A program made the translations under genes and the position numbers. Of a stretch of 64,000 bases of DNA, positions 16,706 through 24,113 are shown in pieces. How positions within the stretch are numbered: position 1 is the first letter of the stretch; each line of letters starts with the position of its first letter. The notes beneath the pieces are model-generated. The model saw only the letters and a list, made by a program, of their open reading frames with translations, did no database searches and was not told where the DNA came from. Source of the DNA: Donghicola mangrovi (GTDB lineage: Bacteria > Pseudomonadota > Alphaproteobacteria > Rhodobacterales > Rhodobacteraceae); contig NZ_JABCJE010000006.1 in NCBI RefSeq assembly GCF_013377535.1, positions 1 through 64,000 of the forward strand. The letters are read 5' to 3'.

Positions 16706-17734
16706 TTACCCTTTGGACCACTTGCGCAGGGCTGTCCCGATCAACGGCGCACCGGTGATCACCAGAATGATCCGCAGCAAATGGTGGGTGACTACAAACC
16801 CCAGATCAGCGCCGGACACGATCGCCAGAACGGTCATCTCGGCCTGACCCCCGGGGGCAAAGGCCAACAGCGCCTCGACCGGTTGACCCCACCCGTTGCG
16901 GGACACAATCTGGGCAAAGATTTCCGACAGCACCGCCAGCAGCCCCACATAGGCCACCCCCGCCGCCACGAACTTGCGCAGCTCGGCAAAGGTGACGCCG
17001 ACGAATTGAACTCCGATCCCGGTTCCGATCAGGAACTGCGCGCACAGGATCGCCTCGCGCGGGGGGCGCACGTGGATGAAACCGGACAAAGACAGCGCCG
17101 CCGTCACAATCATCGGCCCAAGGATCGAGGCTCCGAACAGGCCAATCCGCTCGGCCCCTTTCCACCCGATTATCGCGGCCAGCACCATCAGAACCAGCTC
17201 TTGCCATGGAACATCCGACGCGGGCAGGCCCACCGGATTGTGCAGGCTGGCTCCGTAAAAGTGGGTCAGCAGCACCGGCGCAACGGTCACAATAATCAGA
17301 ACCCGCGTCGCATGGACCAGCGACAGTGCCCGCGGATCTCCCCCCGCCTCGGTCCCGAAAATGACCATATCCTGCAAACCGCCGGGCATTGCTGCGTAAT
17401 AGGCCGTGGGCAGGTCGAACTTCCACACGCGATAGAAAAACGGCACTCCGACCAGCCCGATCAGCGCGATAAACAGCGGGATCAGCGCCACCGACGCCAT
17501 CATCCCCGGAATTTGGCCGAACAGCGCCGGCGTGATCGAGGCCCCGACCGCGACCCCCAGAATGGTCCGCGCCCCGACAGAAATCTGTCCGAACCCGCGC
17601 AGTGTCACACCTGCCAGCGCCGCCCCAAGGCAGGCGAACATCGGCCCGAACAGAAACGGCAGCGGCAGTCCAAAGGTCAGAAAAACAGAGGCTCCAATGG
17701 CTGCAATCGCGACAGTAACGGCCTGCTGTTTCAT
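16706..17734 (-). CDS. AbrB-family membrane permease
   Basis: A 342-residue protein of the AbrB family (PF05145, once called ammonia monooxygenase-like), with two copies of a five-to-six helix unit. Repeated landmarks include 'LPFLFGPMFACLGAAL', 'VGVPFFYR', 'AAMPGGLQDMVIFG' and, in the second half, 'LAFAPGGQAEMTVLA'. Substrate is unknown for most members; GntR-linked copies are often guessed to move organic acids. The ATG at 17734 is used because GGAGTAA lies 5 bases before it. Divergent from the GntR gene with a shared operator, so that regulator probably controls it. Confidence 0.85.
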   Translation of the reverse strand: MKQQAVTVAIAAIGASVFLTFGLPLPFLFGPMFACLGAALAGVTLRGFGQISVGARTILGVAVGASITPALFGQIPGMMASVALIPLFIALIGLVGVPFFYRVWKFDLPTAYYAAMPGGLQDMVIFGTEAGGDPRALSLVHATRVLIIVTVAPVLLTHFYGASLHNPVGLPASDVPWQELVLMVLAAIIGWKGAERIGLFGASILGPMIVTAALSLSGFIHVRPPREAILCAQFLIGTGIGVQFVGVTFAELRKFVAAGVAYVGLLAVLSEIFAQIVSRNGWGQPVEALLAFAPGGQAEMTVLAIVSGADLGFVVTHHLLRIILVITGAPLIGTALRKWSKG

Positions 17735-17777
17735 CGGGGTTACTCCAAACACCATTCGTTGACCGGCAACGAATCCC

Positions 17778-17799
17778 TATGTATACACCTGGATACATA
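17778..17799. promoter_or_regulatory. Operator between the AbrB permease and GntR genes
   Basis: TATGTAT (17778-17784), eight bases, ATACATA (17793-17799) is a perfect inverted repeat in the middle of the divergent intergenic space, 16 bases before the GntR start. GntR proteins of the FadR group bind such AT-rich palindromes, so this should be its own operator. Confidence 0.6.
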
Positions 17800-17815
17800 A
17801 ATTGGGTAAACAGAT

Positions 17816-18490
17816 ATGACAATGCAGGATGACGCCTCTTTTTCCGACGCCCCCCAAGGCAACGTCGCCTATCAGCACCTGATTGATGATCTGCGGGCGG
17901 GCCGTCTGACCGCGGGGGACCGTCTACGCGAAACCGAACTGGCCGAACGCTTCGGCGTCAGCCGCACCCCGATCCGAGAAGCGATCCGTCAGCTTGAGGC
18001 GGACGGCATTGTCACCCATCTGCCCCGTCAGGGGGCAACGATCCGGTCTCTGGAATATGTCGAGGTCATGGACCTCTACGAAATGCGCGCTGTCCTCGAA
18101 GGGACCGCAGCGCGGCTCGCGGCGCGGGCGGCTTCGGATATCGAGATCGACGAACTCTGCGCCATGAACGAAGAATTGGCCGCCGCTGGCGCCACCCCCG
18201 AAGCCTTCCGTCTGAACCGCCAGTTCCACATCGCGCTAACCAACGCGGCCAAGAACCGCTTTCTGGCGAAATCCACTCAGACCCTGCAGAAAACCCTTCT
18301 AATCATGGGCCCCACGACGCTGATCCAACCCGAACGGGCCATCGGCGCGGTGCAGGAGCACATCCGCGTACTGGACGCAATCCGCGCCCGCGACGGTGCC
18401 AAAGCCGAACAAGAGATGCGCAAACACATCGAGGTCGCGCAGCGCGTCCGAATGCGCCAACTTCGCCTCCAAGAACGCAGCGAAGACTAG
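17816..18490 (+). CDS. GntR-family (FadR/FCD type) transcription regulator
   Basis: A 224-residue regulator. The winged helix-turn-helix is clear ('GDRLRETELAERFGVSRTP' and 'AIRQLEADGIVTHLPRQGA'). The all-helical FCD ligand domain follows, with 'DLYEMRAVLEG', 'NRQFHIALTNAAKN' and 'EHIRVLDAIRARD' giving the metal- and acid-binding residues (Asp, His, His). These regulators usually sense organic or sugar acids. It is divergent from the AbrB permease and shares the palindrome at 17778-17799 with it. Confidence 0.92.
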   Translation: MTMQDDASFSDAPQGNVAYQHLIDDLRAGRLTAGDRLRETELAERFGVSRTPIREAIRQLEADGIVTHLPRQGATIRSLEYVEVMDLYEMRAVLEGTAARLAARAASDIEIDELCAMNEELAAAGATPEAFRLNRQFHIALTNAAKNRFLAKSTQTLQKTLLIMGPTTLIQPERAIGAVQEHIRVLDAIRARDGAKAEQEMRKHIEVAQRVRMRQLRLQERSED

Positions 18491-18531
18491 CTGTTTTCTT
18501 CTTTGAAAAAACACTCAAACCCGCGCGCGGC

Positions 18532-19179
18532 TCAGGTCCGGAGACCCCGTAGAACAATGGCAATCCGGTCCAAGATTTCCTCGGCCTGCGCGGTGCGGTT
18601 TACTTTGCCCTGACGTTTGCGCCGTGGCAGCAACGCCCCGAACACCACGTCCATCAAGAGCCCCGCCACCATCGGCAGATCATTTCGCGGCAGCACGCCC
18701 TTGGTCATCTGTTCATCCAGCCACTCCATCAGCGCCTCCCGTGACCGTATGATGCCGGTGTCGTAAAGCATCGCGTTCAGTTCGGGAAAGACCAAACTTT
18801 CGCGCGAAATCAGGTTCAGCAAAGCATCCCGTTCGTCCGCAGATTGGTCGTCCAGATCCAGCCGGAAAATGCTGCGCAAAACGTCCATCAGGGGCAGGGC
18901 CTCATCCTTGGGACGGGGCAGCTTCAGGATCAAATCCCGACGCGACAGAACAACCGCGCTGAACAAGGCCGTCTTGTCATCGAACAGCGCATAGAGGTCG
19001 CGCTTGGACATCCCCCCTTGGCGCGCGATGTCCGCCATGGTCGACCGCCCGAACCCTTTTTCAATGAACACAGCCATCGCAGCGGTCAGAATGCGGTCCC
19101 GCCGCTGGTCCGCGCTGATCGCTTTCGGACGGCCACGCGCCGTGGTCGAGCCATCTTTTTCTGTGGGGTCGGTTGACAT
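18532..19179 (-). CDS. TetR/AcrR-family repressor
   Basis: A 215-residue TetR-type repressor. The DNA-binding part is typical: 'RRDRILTAAMAVFIEKGF', 'STMADIARQGGMSKRDLYALF' and 'DDKTALFSAVV'. The ligand domain is not informative. It is divergent from the secreted esterase at 19271, its most likely target; the gap of about 90 bases contains an imperfect repeat (GGAACC ... GGTACT on opposite strands, near 19201-19218) that could be the operator. Confidence 0.88.
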   Translation of the reverse strand: MSTDPTEKDGSTTARGRPKAISADQRRDRILTAAMAVFIEKGFGRSTMADIARQGGMSKRDLYALFDDKTALFSAVVLSRRDLILKLPRPKDEALPLMDVLRSIFRLDLDDQSADERDALLNLISRESLVFPELNAMLYDTGIIRSREALMEWLDEQMTKGVLPRNDLPMVAGLLMDVVFGALLPRRKRQGKVNRTAQAEEILDRIAIVLRGLRT

Positions 19180-19270
19180 GGATCAGGGCCCTCCCATTTA
19201 AGGAACCATATCAGTACCATTAATGCAGACTCAAGGGCGATTGCGCCCCTCGGTCAAAGGAGACAGGCAA

Positions 19271-20548
19271 ATGATCACCCGCCGCACATTCATTCTTGGC
19301 CTCACAACGCTTGGGGCGCTCGCGTCCATATCGGCCCCCGTTTTCGCAGCGGCCGGTCAGGTGCAGTCGGCCACCGCCATCACTCAGGTCTTCGGGGACG
19401 GTCAGAGGTTTGTCGCAGTCGCGCTGACCTATGATGCCGACATCGCTGCCGCCGATCTGGACGCGGCGGCTTTCGCGGTCGAGGGACGCACCATCGTTGA
19501 CGTATATCCCGCGACCTCGACCAATCCGGCGGATCGCGCGGACACTGGCCGCTATGTGATTGTCGCGCTGTCCCCTGACGATGCGGATGCCACCCTTGCC
19601 ATCCAGCCCGAACGCCAAGAGATGTCAGGGCGCGGCCCGGGCGGTATGGGGAAAATCGGCACCCGCTCGATCACCGATGTCACTTGGGCCACGCCCGAGG
19701 CCACAGTCACCACCCCCGATGGCCAATCCGTCGCCACCAGCGCCGTCCGCAACCTGATTGTCGAGGATTTCCAGCAGCTTGTCTGGCAGGACCCCGAGAC
19801 CGGCGACACGCTGCCCTATAACCTGTTCGTTCCGCGGGATTATGACCCTGCGAAATCCTATCCGCTGGTGAACTTCATGCACGATGCGGGCGCGTCCAGC
19901 GACAACACGCTGCACACATTGCTTCAGGGACTTGGCGCGATCTGTTGGGCCTCGCCCGAGGATCAGGCCAAGCGGCCCTGTTTCGTGCTGGCCCCCCAGT
20001 TTTCCGAGATCGTGACGGATGACACCTCCGAAGCGTCCAGCATGTTGGACACCACGATCAACCTGATCCGCCATCTGACCCAGACCTACAGCATCGACCC
20101 CGCGCGCCTTTATACCACAGGGCAGTCGGGCGGCGGGATGCTGTCGATCGCGATGAACATCAAGCATCCCGACTTCTTCGCAACCACTTTCCTAGTCGCG
20201 TGCCAATGGGATGCGGCCAAGGTCGCCCCGATGGCGGGGAACCGTCTGTTCATTCTGGTCAGTCAGGACGACGCTAAGGCCTTTCCGGGCCAGAACGCCA
20301 TCACCGAGGCTTTGACAGCGCAGGGAACCCCCGTAGCCCGCGCTGTCTGGGACGCCCGTTGGAGCGCCGAACAGTTCCGTTTTGCCTTTGACGATCTGGA
20401 TGCCGAGGGCGCAAGGGTCAACTACGTGACCTTTGACGCAGGCACCGTGATCCCCGAAGGGCAAACCCCCAACCCGGGGACAGGACACATTAACACATGG
20501 CACTACGCCTATGCGATCGAGCCGATCCGCGAATGGGTTCTAAGGTAG
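19271..20548 (+). CDS. Secreted alpha/beta-hydrolase, PHB-depolymerase-like esterase or peptidase
   Basis: A 425-residue exported hydrolase. The N-terminus 'MITRRTFILGLTTLGAL' with two arginines before a hydrophobic stretch suits a Tat or Sec signal, ending near SAPVFAAA. A beta-rich region of about 130 residues follows, then an alpha/beta-hydrolase domain: 'YPLVNFMHDAGASSDN', the nucleophile elbow GQSGGG, a later Asp, and a C-terminal His in 'GTGHINTWH'. This is the layout of proteins annotated as predicted peptidase/LpqC-like esterase. Substrate unknown. The ATG at 19271 has AAAGGAG at a good distance. Confidence 0.8.
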   Translation: MITRRTFILGLTTLGALASISAPVFAAAGQVQSATAITQVFGDGQRFVAVALTYDADIAAADLDAAAFAVEGRTIVDVYPATSTNPADRADTGRYVIVALSPDDADATLAIQPERQEMSGRGPGGMGKIGTRSITDVTWATPEATVTTPDGQSVATSAVRNLIVEDFQQLVWQDPETGDTLPYNLFVPRDYDPAKSYPLVNFMHDAGASSDNTLHTLLQGLGAICWASPEDQAKRPCFVLAPQFSEIVTDDTSEASSMLDTTINLIRHLTQTYSIDPARLYTTGQSGGGMLSIAMNIKHPDFFATTFLVACQWDAAKVAPMAGNRLFILVSQDDAKAFPGQNAITEALTAQGTPVARAVWDARWSAEQFRFAFDDLDAEGARVNYVTFDAGTVIPEGQTPNPGTGHINTWHYAYAIEPIREWVLR

Positions 20549-20609
20549 GACGTCACCCGTCTCGCACCCTTTGAAATATGTCGGGTGGATGCGGGCGAAA
20601 GAGGTGGCC

Positions 20610-20970
20610 TTAGGCCGGAACGACTGCAAGGGCGTTTTGCATCGCCTTTGCTCTTTGATGCAAAATGTCAGCCGCCAAATTCGCTTCGGCAGTGACGGCA
20701 TTTCGAAAGATTTTCGAAGTGCTGTTACACTTGTTCGAAAATGCAACAATACCTTCCAGTGTTGCATCGCTGAACTTGTCTAGTGGAGATAGCTTTATCT
20801 CCGAGAGTAGCAATTTCATTTTTTCCGCCGTTTCGAGTTAGTAAGAAGATATTAGAGAAGGCCGTTTCTTTTCCAAATACAGCCTCCCGAACGTATTGCA
20901 GATATCCGAAGATAATTTCGTTTTTTGTAATAAATTTCAGATCTTTGACCGAGTGGTCTAATTCTCGCAA
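20610..20970 (-). pseudogene. Possible frameshifted gene, unknown function
   Basis: Two overlapping minus-strand frames (20725-20970 and 20610-20819) look like parts of one protein of about 120 residues. The first runs 'KDLKFITKNEIIFGYLQYVREAVFGK' style helix text (read in pieces from the strand) to 'LLTRNGGK'; the second begins at an A6 run (GGAAAAAATG) and continues 'LDKFSDATLEGIVAFSNK', then 'EANLAADILHQRAKAMQNAL', faintly like phasin-type helices. One added or lost A would join them. Alternatively the second is a 69-codon gene with its own GGCGGA ribosome site. No family can be assigned with certainty. Confidence 0.3.
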
Positions 20971-20999
20971 ACAAAACCTTGCAAATATTGAATGCCATT

Positions 21000-21022
21000 A
21001 AGCGACATAGTTTTTGTCGCTT
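21000..21022. terminator. Hairpin, possible terminator
   Basis: AAGCGACA (21000-21007) pairs with TGTCGCTT (21015-21022) over a short T-rich loop, followed on the plus strand by TTAGTC. There is no clear gene ending just before it on the plus strand, so it may serve an unknown transcript. Confidence 0.35.
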
Positions 21023-21069
21023 TTAGTCTATTTTCGGGCAAGGAAGGCACCTGAACGACACCACGACTC

Positions 21070-21100
21070 ACGTAACGTCAAGCGACGAATGACGTAACGT
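21070..21100. repeat. Paired ACGTAACGT repeats with nested inverted repeat
   Basis: ACGTAACGT occurs at 21070-21078 and again at 21092-21100. The inner sequences ACGTCA (21075-21080) and TGACGT (21090-21095) form an inverted repeat. Such compact symmetry suggests a regulator binding site, although it is over 300 bases from the next start. Confidence 0.4.
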
Positions 21101-21198
21101 TCCCACATAAACCAGTGGTCCAAACCGTCCCGCGCTGCTTTCCGGATGTAAGTCAAGCTGTCTAGTTAGTGGTCCTCTTTCGTCCACTTGGTGCCAGA

Positions 21199-21381
21199 TC
21201 ATCCAAGCCACACAATTTTCGCGTGCACTCCATGCGGAATTTGTGATGCTTCTAATTTCGAAACAAATTCATTGCGTATATCGGCAATCTCTAGCGCGGT
21301 GGCGGGATTTGCGCCGTCTGCCTGCTGCGGGACGCCCCAAGTTCGAAAAAAGTCCCCGGAAATTCGGTCTATTGTTTCCAT
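21199..21381 (-). CDS. Hypothetical 60-residue protein
   Basis: An open frame with reasonable amino-acid make-up ('ISGDFFRTWGVPQQADG', 'ATALEIADIRNEFVSKLEA'), predicted mostly helical, no signal peptide and no membrane segment. No clear ribosome site precedes its ATG and no family is recognised. It sits in the AT-richer stretch before the multicopper oxidase gene and is weakly supported. Confidence 0.25.
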   Translation of the reverse strand: METIDRISGDFFRTWGVPQQADGANPATALEIADIRNEFVSKLEASQIPHGVHAKIVWLG

Positions 21382-21468
21382 TAAATCGTGGAATCAACCT
21401 AAAGTAGAGCGTACCTTAACCAATAAACCAAAGTTTATACCGTTCATTTTTTAAAGAGGATCACGAAA

Positions 21469-23508
21469 ATGACCGCTATTGGCCAGCGCGTTTATGATGA
21501 CTACGCATTTACAAACGACTTACCAATCAATCCCAAGATCGACACACGGTACACCCGGACCCTGACGTTACAAATCCAAGAGGGCGAGCAGTTCCTCGGG
21601 ATGTATGACGAGGCCGGGCACAAGCTGAAAACCACAGTTTGGGGCTATTCGGTTCCGGGAATGACACCGGGCTTCCACGGCCCGACCATCGTGGCTTATG
21701 AAAACCGTCCACTCAAAATCACTTGGGAAAACAAACTGGACGTCGACGCCCACCTGCTGCCGGTGGATGAAACGATCCACATGGCCCATCCCACCGAAGG
21801 CTCGATCGCGAACGGGGTCATTCCGATCGTCAGCCACCTGCACGGGGGACACACGGACGCCGATTATGATGGCGGTCCCGAGGCGTGGTACACGCCCGAT
21901 GTGACCACCTCGACGAAAACCACTCTGCTGTCCGGGTCGGCTCTTGGGTCGTTGCCGATCGTGGGCGGGCTGATCAGCTCGATCGAGAACTGGTTCTCGT
22001 TCAGCAAAACCTGGTACAAACAGAGCGGCAGCTACACCGCCCCCGACGCCACCCCCGGCAGCACCGGGTCGGACTATGTGGGGAACACCTTTACCTATGA
22101 CAACGACCAGCAATCCGCGCCGCTGTGGTACCACGACCACGCACTGGGGATCACGCGCCTGAACGTCTATGCGGGTCTGGCGGGGATGTACCTGCTGCAG
22201 GACTGGGACCGGATCAATCTGGCCAAAGAAAACATCCTGCCGAACGTCAAGGATGTCGTTGATATCGTCATTCAGGACTACTCCTTTGACGATGCGGGGA
22301 ACCTTTACTACCCCGGCCATGCTGGCGACATGCTGCCCGATGGCTCTGGCACCATGGTCATGGACGAGATCGACGACGAGTTCTACGAACAGAACGGCAT
22401 GGACGCGGTGTCGGCGCTGCCCGAGTATTTCGGCGATGTGATCCTTGCCAACGGGATGGCCTGGCCCAAACTGGATGTCGCGCAGGGCGAAGTGCAGGTC
22501 ACCCTGCTGAACGGGTCGGACTCGCGCTTTTACAAGCTGCAGCTGGATAACCCCAACATCCGCGCCACTCTGGTCGGCACCGAAGGCGGCCTCTTGCCCA
22601 ACGCGCGCAAGATCTTTGACGGCGACGGCGTGCAGGAAAAGAACGAGTTCCTCATTCTGGCGCCCTCCGAGCGGGTCGAAGTGGTGTTCGATTTCTCGAA
22701 ACTGTCAGATGGCGAAAAGGTCACCCTGCTGAACACCGGCCCCGCGTGGGAGCCCTATAAGGGCATCAACTATGCCACCGGCGAGCTGAACGTCGCCGAA
22801 GCGGCAACCATCGATGACTCTGTTGGCTCGATCCTGCAGTTTGTCGCGGATTCCAGCCTTGAGGCCGAGAACCTGCTGGTCAAGCACAACACCAAGCTTG
22901 ATAGCGACTATGCCTCGATCAAGAAGCGCGACATCGACCACACCCGCAAACTGGGTCTGTTCGAGGGCACGGACGAGTTCGGCCGCATCAAACCCCAGCT
23001 TGGCACCGCCGAAGCGGGCAAAGTGCACACCGACGAAATGACGCCGGATGGCAAGTTCGGTCCGCTCAGCTGGATGGCCGACACCACTGAGAAAGTGCAG
23101 CTGGGGGACTCGGAATACTGGGATATCTTCAACTTTACCGAGGACGCGCACCCCGTGCACATCCACCTCGTGCAGTTCCAGAACGTCCGCAAATACGCGA
23201 TCGACTTCGAAGACAACGATGAAAACGGTGTTCCTGACGATCTGACCGGCGACGGCAAGATCACATATGGTTACGAGCGCAAAGGTGCCGTGCTTGGGGA
23301 AACCTGTGACATCATGGTCTTTAACAAGAAAAGCCTGCCCTTCCGCGCCGAGGAAAAAGGCTGGCAGGACACCACGATCGTTGGCCCCAAAGAGATGCTT
23401 CGCGTTGCGGCCACCTATGACAAACCCGGCGAGTTTGTCTGGCACTGCCACATCCTGAGCCATGAGGATAACGACATGATGCGCCCCTTCCTGGTGGAAG
23501 AGGTCTAA
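21469..23508 (+). CDS. Multicopper oxidase, CotA/bilirubin-oxidase type
   Basis: A 679-residue three-domain multicopper oxidase that oxidises phenols, bilirubin-like compounds or metal ions while reducing oxygen to water. All copper ligands are visible: HLHGGH (123-128), WYHDH (220-224), HPVHIH (561-566) and HCHILSHEDNDM (659-670), the last with the methionine that tunes the type 1 copper. The C-terminal part contains an acidic EF-hand-like insertion (about 582-598, DNDENGVPDDLTGDGKI). No signal peptide is present, unusual for envelope copper oxidases. AAAGAGG precedes the ATG. Close to neither an obvious partner nor an operon; the region upstream is AT-rich. Confidence 0.92.
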   Translation: MTAIGQRVYDDYAFTNDLPINPKIDTRYTRTLTLQIQEGEQFLGMYDEAGHKLKTTVWGYSVPGMTPGFHGPTIVAYENRPLKITWENKLDVDAHLLPVDETIHMAHPTEGSIANGVIPIVSHLHGGHTDADYDGGPEAWYTPDVTTSTKTTLLSGSALGSLPIVGGLISSIENWFSFSKTWYKQSGSYTAPDATPGSTGSDYVGNTFTYDNDQQSAPLWYHDHALGITRLNVYAGLAGMYLLQDWDRINLAKENILPNVKDVVDIVIQDYSFDDAGNLYYPGHAGDMLPDGSGTMVMDEIDDEFYEQNGMDAVSALPEYFGDVILANGMAWPKLDVAQGEVQVTLLNGSDSRFYKLQLDNPNIRATLVGTEGGLLPNARKIFDGDGVQEKNEFLILAPSERVEVVFDFSKLSDGEKVTLLNTGPAWEPYKGINYATGELNVAEAATIDDSVGSILQFVADSSLEAENLLVKHNTKLDSDYASIKKRDIDHTRKLGLFEGTDEFGRIKPQLGTAEAGKVHTDEMTPDGKFGPLSWMADTTEKVQLGDSEYWDIFNFTEDAHPVHIHLVQFQNVRKYAIDFEDNDENGVPDDLTGDGKITYGYERKGAVLGETCDIMVFNKKSLPFRAEEKGWQDTTIVGPKEMLRVAATYDKPGEFVWHCHILSHEDNDMMRPFLVEEV

Positions 23509-23520
23509 GGTCTTGGCCGG

Positions 23521-23964
23521 TCAGGGCAGTTCGCTCTGGTCGGCCGCCGCATTGATCACCTTGCGGGCGAGGGACAGGAAGATCTCGACCTCGGCCGCAT
23601 CCAATCCCCCCAGCACTTCGGTTTGCAGGTCTGTCACCACGGGCAGAACCTGATCGAACGCTGCTTGGCCTTGGGCAGTGCCGCGCACCTCTTTGGCGCG
23701 GCGGTCCCGTTTGCTGGTTTGACGCTCGACCAATCCCTTCTGCACCAGCCTGTCGATCACCCCGCCAATCGTGGCGCGGTCATAGGCGATGTGCGCCGCG
23801 ACCCCCGCCTGATCAATCCCGGGGTGGGTCAGGATCGCCTCGAGCGCCGCGAATTGCACAGAGGTCAGGTCCATTCCCATCTCTTGCATCCGGCGGGTGA
23901 AGACCTGCGTGGAATGCTGGTTGAGTCGCCGGATCAGGTGGCCCGCCATGCTGTGCGCTTTCAT
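23521..23964 (-). CDS. MarR-family regulator, probable MobR-like repressor
   Basis: A 147-residue MarR protein with the winged-helix text 'MDLTSVQFAALEAILTHPG', 'QAGVAAHIAYDRATIGGVID', 'LVQKGLVERQTSKRDRRAK'. It is divergent from an aromatic hydroxylase gene, the same arrangement as mobR-mobA in Comamonas, where MobR releases the promoter on binding 3-hydroxybenzoate. A 36-base operator candidate lies between the two genes at 24027-24062. The ligand is therefore probably a hydroxylated aromatic acid; that is inference. Confidence 0.87.
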   Translation of the reverse strand: MKAHSMAGHLIRRLNQHSTQVFTRRMQEMGMDLTSVQFAALEAILTHPGIDQAGVAAHIAYDRATIGGVIDRLVQKGLVERQTSKRDRRAKEVRGTAQGQAAFDQVLPVVTDLQTEVLGGLDAAEVEIFLSLARKVINAAADQSELP

Positions 23965-24026
23965 TTTCGCCTCCTAAAAACCTGAGAAAACCTATGCAAG
24001 ACAGTATATTGACGGAAAATGATTTG

Positions 24027-24062
24027 TATACTTATTTATGTTGACCGAAAATAATAAGTATA
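24027..24062. promoter_or_regulatory. MarR operator between regulator and hydroxylase
   Basis: TATACTTATT (24027-24036) and AATAAGTATA (24053-24062) are perfect 10-base inverted repeats separated by 16 bases. The near-repeat TTGACNGAAAATNAT also occurs twice here (about 24009 and 24041). The site covers the expected promoter of the hydroxylase gene, whose ATG is 52 bases on. Confidence 0.65.
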
Positions 24063-24113
24063 GATACTAATTTCCCGAAGGCCGCCGCACCTGCGGCCCA
24101 AGGGAGGGACACC

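Larger units (their letters stand above)
20549..21468. other. AT-richer intergenic stretch with decayed or tiny ORFs
   Basis: 920 bases without a convincing full gene. Base composition is visibly more AT-rich than both flanks. It contains a possible frameshifted minus-strand gene (20610-20970), a hairpin (21000-21022), a cluster of ACGTAACGT repeats (21070-21100), a 60-codon minus-strand frame (21199-21381) and presumably the promoter of the multicopper oxidase gene. I see no transposase or integrase remnant, although the composition suggests acquired DNA. Confidence 0.5.

Noticed and set aside
20540-20783. Short frames on both strands just after the esterase gene
   Set aside because: Under 80 codons, without ribosome sites or recognisable domains; only the minus-strand pair at 20610-20970 looked worth recording.
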